Under the pieces are notes generated by a model. That model had not been told where the DNA came from and searched no databases. It saw nothing but the letters and a program-made list of their open reading frames with translations. 7,318 nt of DNA from the NCBI GenBank assembly GCA_005776545.1, contig SXOY01000356.1:1-7318 (forward strand). The letters run 5' to 3'. A program made the translations under genes and the position numbers. This stretch comes from Planctomycetia bacterium (GTDB lineage Bacteria; Planctomycetota; Phycisphaerae; Phycisphaerales; UBA1924). Of the stretch, positions 1 to 6,177 are shown in pieces (position 1 is the first letter of the stretch; the number at the start of each line of letters is the position of its first letter).

Positions 1-2
1 CC

Positions 3-659
3 AAAGCAGAACTGTCAGTGATTGCTCGTCTGTGTGTTGAACACGATGTGATTGCAATTGTGGATGAGGTCTACGAGAAACTGACGTTCGAAGCAGATCT
101 CCCCCACTTACATCTGGCGACATTTCCCGGCATGGAGAACCGCACTGTCACACTTTCATCGCTGGGAAAGACGTTTAGCGTGACGGGTTGGAAAATTGGC
201 TGGGCGATTGCTTCACCAGATCTTTCGCGTGGAGTACGTGCAGCGCATCAGTTTCTGACATTCGCGACCGCAACGCCGCTGCAACACGGCGCAGTTGTGG
301 CTCTGCGAGACGGCGCGGAATATGTGAGTGAGCTTCTCGAGCAGTATCGCAAGGCCCGCGCATATTTGTCCGCGGCACTCACAGAGTCTGGATTCAGAGT
401 GTTTTCGCCCAGCGGAACCTATTTTATTATGGCGGACATTTCGCCGCTGCTCGAACGATTCGGGGCCAGGCATGAATTGAAAGATGATGTTTCGTTCTGC
501 CGCTGGCTCACTTCGCACGTCAAAGTCGCCGCGATACCGCCGAGCGTTTTCTACGACACCAAATCACACGGTTCTCGACTGCTGCGTTTCGCATTTTGCA
601 AAAAGCAGGAAACGTTGGAAAAGGCCCGCGAGCAACTGCTCACGTTGGCAAAGATGTAA
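3..659 (+). CDS. Class I/II PLP-dependent aminotransferase, C-terminal part (kynurenine/methionine aminotransferase-like)
   Basis: The reading frame is open from the window edge, so the N-terminus is missing; 218 codons remain of a protein that is usually about 380-400 residues. Seen directly: a D-E-V-Y motif whose Asp and Tyr contact the PLP ring, then SLGKTFSVTGWKIGW, whose first Lys (AAG at 168-170) is the Schiff-base lysine, and near the end SRLLRFAFCKK, whose last Arg should bind the substrate carboxylate. This combination is typical of fold-type I aminotransferases of the kynurenine/glutamine transaminase K and YbdL methionine aminotransferase group. These soluble enzymes move an amino group from an aromatic or sulfur amino acid to a 2-oxo acid. 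Substrate cannot be set from the fragment. The gene converges on the lipoprotein gene and is probably unrelated to the protease operon. Confidence 0.93.
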   Translation, partial: KAELSVIARLCVEHDVIAIVDEVYEKLTFEADLPHLHLATFPGMENRTVTLSSLGKTFSVTGWKIGWAIASPDLSRGVRAAHQFLTFATATPLQHGAVVALRDGAEYVSELLEQYRKARAYLSAALTESGFRVFSPSGTYFIMADISPLLERFGARHELKDDVSFCRWLTSHVKVAAIPPSVFYDTKSHGSRLLRFAFCKKQETLEKAREQLLTLAKM

Positions 660-667
660 AGCAGCGC

Positions 668-700
668 AAAAGAAAACTCCGTCGTCATGTGACACGGAGT
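668..700 (-). terminator. Rho-independent terminator of the lipoprotein gene, shared with the convergent aminotransferase
   Basis: ACTCCGT (676-682) pairs with ACGGAGT (694-700). Inside, GTCA (684-687) pairs with TGAC (690-693) across a single bulged base at 683. Read on the minus strand, the hairpin is followed at once by TTTTCTTT, the expected U-tract, 26 bases past the lipoprotein stop codon. On the plus strand it lies 16 bases past the aminotransferase stop but has no immediate T-run, so it should work mainly on the minus strand and perhaps weakly in both directions. Confidence 0.72.
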
Positions 701-725
701 AGTTCATCACACGTTTTTCAACGGC

Positions 726-1013
726 TCAGCGCGGGACCGGCGCTGGGGTCAAGTGGCTCTGGCGATCGAGCAGGAAAAACCTGGTAAGATCATCGTTGAG
801 CATGCGAAGGTTTTCGTCATTTGTAATCGCATGGCGATTGTCAATGTCGATTCCGCGCTCATTGAGAGTGTGGAGATGCGGCGTTGGGTCGTTTTGATAT
901 TCTGCTGCTTTGGCATAGCTGCTGTTGCTTGAGGCACAGCCACCCAACAACGCCGCCGCGGCGAACGTACCAATCAGAATCGCTGCTCTGAACTTATTGC
1001 TCATGCTTGTCAT
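726..1013 (-). CDS. Small predicted lipoprotein (95 aa), function unknown
   Basis: From the ATG at 1013 the product is 95 residues. It has a basic start (NKFR), a hydrophobic stretch and an LLGGC lipobox with the lipid-carrying Cys at residue 26, so it should be processed by signal peptidase II and anchored in a membrane. Ala at +2 argues against cytoplasmic-membrane retention by the enterobacterial rule, although that rule may not hold here. The mature part is about 70 residues, polar, without repeats or enzyme motifs, and ends Pro-rich (LTPAPVPR). It recalls small uncharacterised planctomycete lipoproteins in style, but I cannot name a family. Start choice: AAGGAAA lies 11 bases before the ATG at 1013. 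The ATG at 1004 (MSNKF) is a possible alternative, and the in-frame ATG at 1043 would put a long polar extension before the signal peptide. Confidence 0.75.
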   Translation of the reverse strand: MTSMSNKFRAAILIGTFAAAALLGGCASSNSSYAKAAEYQNDPTPHLHTLNERGIDIDNRHAITNDENLRMLNDDLTRFFLLDRQSHLTPAPVPR

Positions 1014-1050
1014 TCGCCACCGTTTCCTTGCAAAGCCACCCACCCATGGA

Positions 1051-1073
1051 CCCTAAATGCTACGCGTTTAGGG
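1051..1073 (-). repeat. Perfect 7-bp inverted repeat at the predicted lipoprotein transcription start
   Basis: CCCTAAA (1051-1057) and TTTAGGG (1067-1073) are exact reverse complements separated by 9 bases. On the minus strand the outer arm begins about 6 bases after the predicted -10 box. The repeat would therefore form a hairpin at the very 5' end of the mRNA, or an operator covering the start site. It has no T-tract, so it is not a terminator. Confidence 0.5.
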
Positions 1074-1078
1074 ATGTA

Positions 1079-1107
1079 GTTGTAATCCGACATATTGCCC
1101 GCGTCAA
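1079..1107 (-). promoter_or_regulatory. Putative sigma-70 promoter of the lipoprotein gene
   Basis: On the minus strand TTGACG (1107-1102) and TACAAC (1084-1079) are separated by exactly 17 bases. They match the -35 consensus at 5 of 6 positions and the -10 consensus at 4 of 6. A second TTGACA lies just upstream (1119-1114). The predicted start falls near 1072 and gives a leader of about 60 nt. This is motif evidence only. Confidence 0.4.
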
Positions 1108-1123
1108 TCTCCCTGTCAACACC

Positions 1124-1148
1124 CAAACTCGAATTTATGGACCGATAA
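1124..1148 (+). promoter_or_regulatory. Possible sigma-28 (flagellar) promoter ahead of the YjfB-like gene
   Basis: ACCGATAA at 1141-1148 matches the flagellar sigma-28 -10 element GCCGATAA at 7 of 8 positions. A CAAA at 1124-1127 could be the -35 TAAA, but the spacer is 13 bases rather than the usual 15. The leader to the ATG would be about 85 nt. The downstream gene resembles a motility-associated family, which supports the reading, but the weak -35 keeps confidence low. Confidence 0.28.
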
Positions 1149-1238
1149 CGTTTTCTCTGTCTCGTTCGCGCCAATTCTCATACCGTCAGTTTGGCGATCG
1201 GCTGCACCAAGGGTTGGAAATTCCCGATATTCAAGGCA

Positions 1239-1433
1239 ATGGATCCAATAACTACAGATTTGCTGGCTGCCCAAAACGAGTCTACGCGTTTTGCGATCTC
1301 TATGAAAGTGCTATCGAAAGCGAAATCGGTCCAAGAGCAGCAAGGCGAAGCAGTGGTTGAGATGATTGCGGCTGCCGCCGAAACTGGGAAAAACGTGCGG
1401 ACCAAATCAGGCGGAGTAGATACGTACGCCTGA
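1239..1433 (+). CDS. YjfB-like putative motility protein (64 aa)
   Basis: A 64-residue protein starting MDPITTDLLAAQ. The middle is a predicted long helix with a conserved-looking core (ISMKVLSKAKSVQEQQGE, then a run of Ala and Met). A short polar tail follows, ending VDTYA. This pattern of an N-terminal acidic residue, an I-x-x-K-V-L-x-K-A segment, Q-x-x-Q-G-E and an Ala-rich stretch is what I recall for the small YjfB family, annotated as putative motility proteins and often linked to flagellar regulons. No signal peptide, catalytic motif or membrane segment is seen. The ATG at 1239 was chosen because residues further upstream in this frame look non-family; AAGG lies only two bases before it, too close for an ideal ribosome site. 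The gene converges on the subtilase gene, with 14 bases between the two stops. Confidence 0.62.
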   Translation: MDPITTDLLAAQNESTRFAISMKVLSKAKSVQEQQGEAVVEMIAAAAETGKNVRTKSGGVDTYA

Positions 1434-1447
1434 AAGGACAAATTGGG

Positions 1448-2668
1448 TCATCGCCCTGCCGTATCAAGTTCATATGGACTGATTGGGGTAGCAGTTGAAC
1501 CAACTCGCAAACTACGGCCAATCAATCCTATGTGAGCACGGTTGAGACCATCGATCCGTCGCGAACTTTTGTAGAGTGCCATTGCTGATGCACTTGGCGG
1601 GGCGGCGGCAAGTCGCGAGTGCATGCGAGCAATCGATCCAGAGACAATCGCGGCACTAGCGCTGGTACCGCTGGACCGCACAAACTGATCACCCGGGAAA
1701 GTGCTGACGATTTTGCTCCCCGGTGCACTGAATTTGATGTATGGCCCGAAATCGCTGGTTGGCAGACGACGGTCGAAGATATCACACGCCGTCACTGCAA
1801 TAACCCCTGGATATGCGGCGGGGTATTGGGGAATCATCGAGTTGTCGTTGCCAACGCACGCGACAACAGCAATGCCAGCATTCAGTGCTTGATTCACCGC
1901 ATCCTGGATCGGAAGAGAGAATACCGGAGAAGAGAGGCTCAGGTTAATGACATCAGCTCCGTGATCAATCGCGTACATGATTCCCGCAGCAATCGAGTAG
2001 GTGTTGCCGACGCCGTCAGAATCAAGAACGCGAACGGGGAGGAGTTGACAGCCCGGAGCAATCTGCTCGATGAGACCGGCCATGAACGTGCCGTGGCCGA
2101 ACAGTTCATCGACGCGGCCATTGCCATTTGTGTCGACACCCGAAGCGAACTCATTGCTTTCGGGATTCTCATCGACAAAATTGGCCCCGTCGTTTCGAAG
2201 TGAAGCAGAGTACATCGCGTGTGAAGAAACGCCGGTATCAAGAATGGCAACGGTGACTCCCTGACAGTTAAACTGTGGCGAGTCAGGCTTCAATCCGATA
2301 TGCGTGAAGGCGGCCTGTTTTGGGAACTCGCTCGAAGCAGTTCGCACGAAGAAACTCTGCGTGTGTCCATCTTCGGAGTAGTTCTGACGATTCTGCTCGC
2401 TCAAGAGCAGGCGATCATCGAGCTCAAGTTCATGCTCGACTTCATCGTCATCAGGTTCGGGGAGTATTGGGTTAGGCCCGACTAGAAATAGTCCCTGGGG
2501 TGCATACCCATCGATGACGACCAGGTTGTGTTGTTCAAGGACATCGACGAGATCCTGTACGTTTTCAACTCGAATGACGAATTGGTGTGCAATGGGCAGA
2601 CCTGGCTGTGCTTGTGCAGCAAGAGGGGCGCACGCAATACATAACATTGATAGAAGTAGTTTGTTCAT
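1448..2668 (-). CDS. Secreted subtilisin-family (S8) serine protease
   Basis: 406 residues. Residues 1-20 form a Sec signal peptide (MNKLLLSMLC, cleavage near AQA|Q). About 25-66 resemble a small inhibitor-I9-type propeptide, and 71-85 form a very acidic linker. The catalytic core runs from about 112 to the C-terminus. The S8 set is complete: Asp144 in AILDTG, His192 in GHGTFMAG, oxyanion Asn274 in VGNDN and nucleophile Ser336 in SSGTSAS. A DTNGNGRVDE loop before the His could bind a metal. The enzyme should be an active exported endopeptidase. It is the last gene of the sigma/CHAT operon: its ATG overlaps the CHAT stop as ATGA (2668-2665), with AGAAGAA about 5 bases ahead as the ribosome site. 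An in-frame ATG further upstream (2713) would destroy the signal peptide arrangement. Substrate unknown. Confidence 0.95.
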   Translation of the reverse strand: MNKLLLSMLCIACAPLAAQAQPGLPIAHQFVIRVENVQDLVDVLEQHNLVVIDGYAPQGLFLVGPNPILPEPDDDEVEHELELDDRLLLSEQNRQNYSEDGHTQSFFVRTASSEFPKQAAFTHIGLKPDSPQFNCQGVTVAILDTGVSSHAMYSASLRNDGANFVDENPESNEFASGVDTNGNGRVDELFGHGTFMAGLIEQIAPGCQLLPVRVLDSDGVGNTYSIAAGIMYAIDHGADVINLSLSSPVFSLPIQDAVNQALNAGIAVVACVGNDNSMIPQYPAAYPGVIAVTACDIFDRRLPTSDFGPYIKFSAPGSKIVSTFPGDQFVRSSGTSASAAIVSGSIARMHSRLAAAPPSASAMALYKSSRRIDGLNRAHIGLIGRSLRVGSTATPISPYELDTAGR

Positions 2669-5502
2669 ATATGTTCTTCTGACCACGCGCCCACGACATA
2701 CAAAGAACCCCAAGCCGCGACATGCGGCGAGTACTGCCGCAATTGCTGTTGAGCAAGTCGAAGCGAATGTTGAGGTCCGCTTCCGCTCACACTCTTAGAA
2801 TACCAAATACTATACAATAAAGTCAATAGTTCCAAGGCTGTTTGATCGTGTAATTGCCAACGACTCAAAACTAATGAGCGAGAACCGGCGGCCATAAACG
2901 CACGAACGAGTCCCAGAAGTTCACGACCCGCAGGGGAAACCCCTGCACGCCCTGAATTGCAGGCGCTCAACATCACCGTGCCGCCGCGAAGCTCAATGCC
3001 GTAAATATCGCGAGCGGTCAGCCAACCGTCGCTGAGCTTGAGAGCTGATTGCATCGGCGATTGCGCGACAAATCTCGCGTGCGATGCAATGTGAATATTC
3101 GATGCGCCCTGCAGCGCGATTTTTACGCGTTCAACGGTCGCGTCTTTTCCTACCAGCACTCTTTCTGCGGAAATTGTCTGTGCGATCGCAAGCGTTTCTT
3201 CTTCCGCACGTGGAGCATCTGCATCTGAAACACCGATAGCGACACTCGGCCCAGTTCCAACAGCGCGACGAGAAAGTTCTGCCAATGCTGATGCACTTGG
3301 AGCCGCGACAACATCCGCAATATCGAGCATTGAAGTTTCGCCGATACTCAGGCACTGGAACGGAACGGATGCAAGAACATCATCCGCGATAATTGCCAGT
3401 TCTTTCGCGCCCTTGACAAACTTGATAAGGGGCACCAGCAACAACTCTCCCATGCGAGCCAGTTCCACATTGGCTCGGCTCGCCAGCTGAATACCTTTAT
3501 CCCCGGCTGGAAGTCCTCGAGAGGTTGCCATCGCGATCTGTAGTGCAAGCGAGCTCATGCGATCACGTATTTCATTGTGCGAACACAGCGAGCGCACGAT
3601 CTCCAGCTCGCCATCGTGAACAACACATGCGGAAATGTCGGGTCCGTCCCAAAAATACTCGATCAGCGTTTTGTGGGTGGGAACTGAATGGATGATCTCA
3701 GTAGCACTGGGCGGACGCGAAAATTCGCCGGCGAATCTCCGCGTTGCCGCAAGACGAAACTCGACATCTCGAAGCTGATTTTCCAGGTCGGGGCTTGAAC
3801 AGGCTGCAAAAGTCGATGGCGAGCGACCGCTTGAATACTCAAGCGAATGATGCAATGCGGCAATCTGTGTGTGCAGAGCCTGCCTCTGCTGCAGAAGTTT
3901 GGCATCATCACCAGAAAGTGAAGAGAACTCAGAGAACCCAGCTCCTGCATTAAAAATATCGTGCAAGGCTCGCCCACGACCTCGTTCAATTACTTCGATC
4001 GCCCGTTCGTTGGAACCGCCGCCATCGAGCCACAAGCGGGTGTACTGCTCATAGACATCAGAGAACGCTCCACTGAACACCGCACGATACTGCTCGCCCC
4101 GAAGTCCTGATCGTACGCGCTCGATCGCGTTCATTGCTAATTCGAGAGACTCGATGGCACCCTGGCGATTGCCTGCTCGTTCATGAATCCATGCCGCGAG
4201 TTGCTGGAGTTCTGCAACCAATACTGGCAATCCGACTTGCTGTGCAATTTCCAGTGCCTTGTGAATCTGCGCAACAGCTTCGCCTGGCAAACCCGATTGC
4301 ATTAGCGCAGCTGCCGAAAGCGCAGCAGTCTCCGCTTGTTCCATCGAGCGAAGGTCGGAGCGTCTGGATATCTCCTCAATCAGCCCTGTCGCGGCGGCAA
4401 GATCGCCCGACCCGAGCAACGCACGGGCAAGGAGAATGCGCACGCGAATGACACCCGTTGGGTGCTTCAGACTATCAAACCCGGTTCGCGCCGAGCCCAG
4501 CTCCACCCCGGCCTGAATGTACTTCTTCTGCGAAAGGAGCGCGCGTCCAAGCGATGCGCGTGCACGCGCAGTTTCCAGCGCCATTCCACGAGGTTCAAGT
4601 TCAAGGAGCGCCTCGCGCAACGCGCGTTCGGCATCCTGGGGCGCTCCAAGCTGCAAGAGGGTTTCAGCGCGTTCCACTTCGAGCCTTGCCACGTCTCCTG
4701 GCGAATCTGCTTCGCCAAATCGACGGCGCGCACGCTCGAAATGTTCGAGTGCTTCATCGAGCCGACCCTGCCTGCCACAGAGATCTGCGAGGTTTCCTTC
4801 CACGATTGCCGCGGCACGCCCGGCCCCTGCAACCTCAAAGGCACGCAGAGATTCCGCAAACGCGCTGCGAGCATCTTCGAACAACTGAAGATCCAGAAGT
4901 GCTTCTGCACGATTGCTCTGAACCTGTGCGAGTATCATCGGAACATGAGAAATATCGGGTCGAGCGCGATCGAATCTGATAATTGCCTCTGAAGGTTTGT
5001 CCTGCATTCGCAGAGCAACTCCAACATTGATGTCCGCGCGGGCAGCATGCAGCAATTCCCCCGCCGCGACAAACGCCGACCTTGCCGCATCACCAATCGC
5101 GATGGCTTGGTCGAGTTTCCCCTGGCGTGCCAGCGCGTGCAATGACATCAGGCGGCATTGTGCCGCTTCAACCACTTCGCCTGCGCTCATGGCGAGCGAA
5201 ATGCCTTCTGCAAGAACATCTTCTGCCTCTGCAAAGCGGTTGGAATAAGCAAGTGCCTGAGCACGCGCGCGGCGAGCCCGGGCACGACATTCACCTGCAA
5301 CATCACAGGTTGAAACTAGTGCTTGCGTAAGCGAAAGCGAGCGAGACAAATCGCTGATCGCCGCACGCTCACACTCTTCTGCGAGTTTGCCAAGAATCTC
5401 TGCAATCGGACCACTCTGTCGCAGGGTTGCTACAACCTCACTCGCACTCTGTTGCGAGAGCGAATCCAAGACCTGAGTCATACTGGAGCTTGGCTGCGTC
5501 AT
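2665..5502 (-). CDS. TPR-CHAT caspase-like peptidase (945 aa)
   Basis: About 55-490 is almost wholly helical tetratricopeptide-like repeats, Ala/Leu-rich with recurring A-x-x-x-G-x-x-x-x-A spacing, such as ALARQGKLDQAIAIGDAA. A connector follows with RGRGRALHDIF (508-518) and a coiled-coil-prone Gln-rich helix. The CHAT domain spans about 610-945. The caspase-type dyad is intact: His808 in HIASHARF and Cys848 in MLSACNSG, 40 residues apart. The domain closes with the usual aromatic motif (AAWGSLYVVG). No signal peptide or membrane segment is seen, so it is cytoplasmic. CHAT proteins are clan CD cysteine peptidases, and the TPRs are expected to recognise the activator or substrate. The closest functional precedent is separase-like or Craspase (Csx29) cleavage of a partner. 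Its start overlaps the upstream stop as ATGA (5502-5499) without a clear ribosome site of its own, consistent with coupled translation. Confidence 0.94.
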   Translation of the reverse strand: MTQPSSSMTQVLDSLSQQSASEVVATLRQSGPIAEILGKLAEECERAAISDLSRSLSLTQALVSTCDVAGECRARARRARAQALAYSNRFAEAEDVLAEGISLAMSAGEVVEAAQCRLMSLHALARQGKLDQAIAIGDAARSAFVAAGELLHAARADINVGVALRMQDKPSEAIIRFDRARPDISHVPMILAQVQSNRAEALLDLQLFEDARSAFAESLRAFEVAGAGRAAAIVEGNLADLCGRQGRLDEALEHFERARRRFGEADSPGDVARLEVERAETLLQLGAPQDAERALREALLELEPRGMALETARARASLGRALLSQKKYIQAGVELGSARTGFDSLKHPTGVIRVRILLARALLGSGDLAAATGLIEEISRRSDLRSMEQAETAALSAAALMQSGLPGEAVAQIHKALEIAQQVGLPVLVAELQQLAAWIHERAGNRQGAIESLELAMNAIERVRSGLRGEQYRAVFSGAFSDVYEQYTRLWLDGGGSNERAIEVIERGRGRALHDIFNAGAGFSEFSSLSGDDAKLLQQRQALHTQIAALHHSLEYSSGRSPSTFAACSSPDLENQLRDVEFRLAATRRFAGEFSRPPSATEIIHSVPTHKTLIEYFWDGPDISACVVHDGELEIVRSLCSHNEIRDRMSSLALQIAMATSRGLPAGDKGIQLASRANVELARMGELLLVPLIKFVKGAKELAIIADDVLASVPFQCLSIGETSMLDIADVVAAPSASALAELSRRAVGTGPSVAIGVSDADAPRAEEETLAIAQTISAERVLVGKDATVERVKIALQGASNIHIASHARFVAQSPMQSALKLSDGWLTARDIYGIELRGGTVMLSACNSGRAGVSPAGRELLGLVRAFMAAGSRSLVLSRWQLHDQTALELLTLLYSIWYSKSVSGSGPQHSLRLAQQQLRQYSPHVAAWGSLYVVGAWSEEHI

Positions 5503-6101
5503 AGCGACAGGACGTTATCAAGTCTGAAGGCGCGTCCGTCTCCCTTTACACAAAGACCCTGAGTGTGCTCGTTCAGATGAAGGACGAACGTGCCGCTCTT
5601 ATCTACGTCGGCCATTCCCAGTACAACATCGTCGCGCCCCAGCCCCGCAACACTTGTCGCATTGAACCCCGTCACCTGCCCTCGAACAGTCCGGGCATCC
5701 CCCTCACCCTCTATCAGCAGATCAACTTCTGTTGAGTCAACAGCAAATGTCATGTGGTGAGCCTCCGTTTGGCCGCGGAACCCGGCAAGCTGCGGTGTCG
5801 AACGGCTGTCAAACACCAACGACAGAGTGCTTTGTGCGATGCCTGAAAGCCAGTCCGCCAGGTTCGCAACGCGAGTGGTTTGAAACAATTCGACCGCCGC
5901 CTTCTTGAGTGCTCTGGGAGCAGGATCGAAAACACCTGATTGAATCGACTGGACCATCATCTGAACCCGCGCGAGTTGTTTCTGCAAGCCGACATCGTTC
6001 GACGTGGCGGCTGCAATTCTGGCAGACAACGACACGTCTGCTTCGCCAAACACAAAGGCGACAAGGTCCTGGGTTGTGAACGATTCGGGGGTCTGATCCA
6101 T
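5499..6101 (-). CDS. Putative regulator of the sigma factor: anti-sigma-like N-terminus plus beta-rich C-terminal domain (200 aa)
   Basis: I do not recognise a named family over the full length. Residues 8-55 (SFTTQDLVAFVFGEAD onward) have the acidic, amphipathic helical pattern of anti-sigma N-terminal domains: an L-x-x-F-x-x-GE start, then helices around 24-54. The His/Cys zinc motif of ZAS-type anti-sigmas is absent. Residues 60-100 are more helical. About 115-200 is strand-rich (EVDLLIEGEGD, RTVRGQVTG, MADVDKSGTFVLHL), suggesting a small beta-sandwich. No membrane segment is seen, so it is soluble. The gene sits directly between the sigma factor and the CHAT protease, a usual place for an anti-sigma, and could also be the CHAT substrate; both roles are inference. 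The start is supported by GGAG six bases ahead of the ATG, and the gene ends in an ATGA overlap with the CHAT gene. Confidence 0.85.
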   Translation of the reverse strand: MDQTPESFTTQDLVAFVFGEADVSLSARIAAATSNDVGLQKQLARVQMMVQSIQSGVFDPAPRALKKAAVELFQTTRVANLADWLSGIAQSTLSLVFDSRSTPQLAGFRGQTEAHHMTFAVDSTEVDLLIEGEGDARTVRGQVTGFNATSVAGLGRDDVVLGMADVDKSGTFVLHLNEHTQGLCVKGDGRAFRLDNVLSL

Positions 6102-6125
6102 CTTGGCTCCAAACTAGCCACACAT

Positions 6126-6173
6126 GCGGCATAGGTAATGAGTAAGCACCTGTCGCAAAGATACAAATGCCGC
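6126..6173. repeat. Inverted repeat bracketing the sigma / anti-sigma-like gap
   Basis: GCGGCAT (6126-6132) and ATGCCGC (6167-6173) are perfect 7-bp reverse complements separated by 34 bases. They fill most of the 76-nt gap between the sigma stop and the next gene's start. In the minus-strand mRNA this would give a long-loop hairpin just upstream of the regulator's ribosome site. No T-run follows, so it is not a classical terminator. Confidence 0.35.
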
Positions 6174-6177
6174 GAAT

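Larger units (their letters stand above)
1014..1238. other. Divergent intergenic region between the lipoprotein and YjfB-like genes
   Basis: No convincing gene lies in these 225 bases. They hold the putative minus-strand sigma-70 promoter, a start-site palindrome and a plus-strand sigma-28-like box, all listed separately. Open frames that cross the stretch lack a translation signal and recognisable protein character. Confidence 0.6.

Noticed and set aside
1408..1432. CAGGCG and CGCCTG inverted repeat at the end of the YjfB-like gene, a possible bidirectional terminator for it and the subtilase
   Set aside because: The stem is only 6 bp with a 13-base loop, lies inside the coding sequence and has no T-run on either side (AAAGG on plus, ATTTGG on minus).
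1619..2203. 194-codon plus-strand open frame opposite the subtilase
   Set aside because: It is antisense to a gene with a complete S8 catalytic triad, and its translation shows no domain, so it is a shadow of the real gene.
1583..3300. An identical 15-base word, TGCTGATGCACTTGG, at 1583-1597 and 3286-3300
   Set aside because: Both copies encode the same short Ser/Ala-rich peptide (PSASA) in two reading frames of real genes and have no flanking similarity, so chance plus shared codon use explains them.
4336..4992. 218-codon plus-strand open frame opposite the TPR region
   Set aside because: It is antisense to the TPR repeats, rich in Arg, Cys and His as expected from a G+C-biased shadow frame, and without a start signal.
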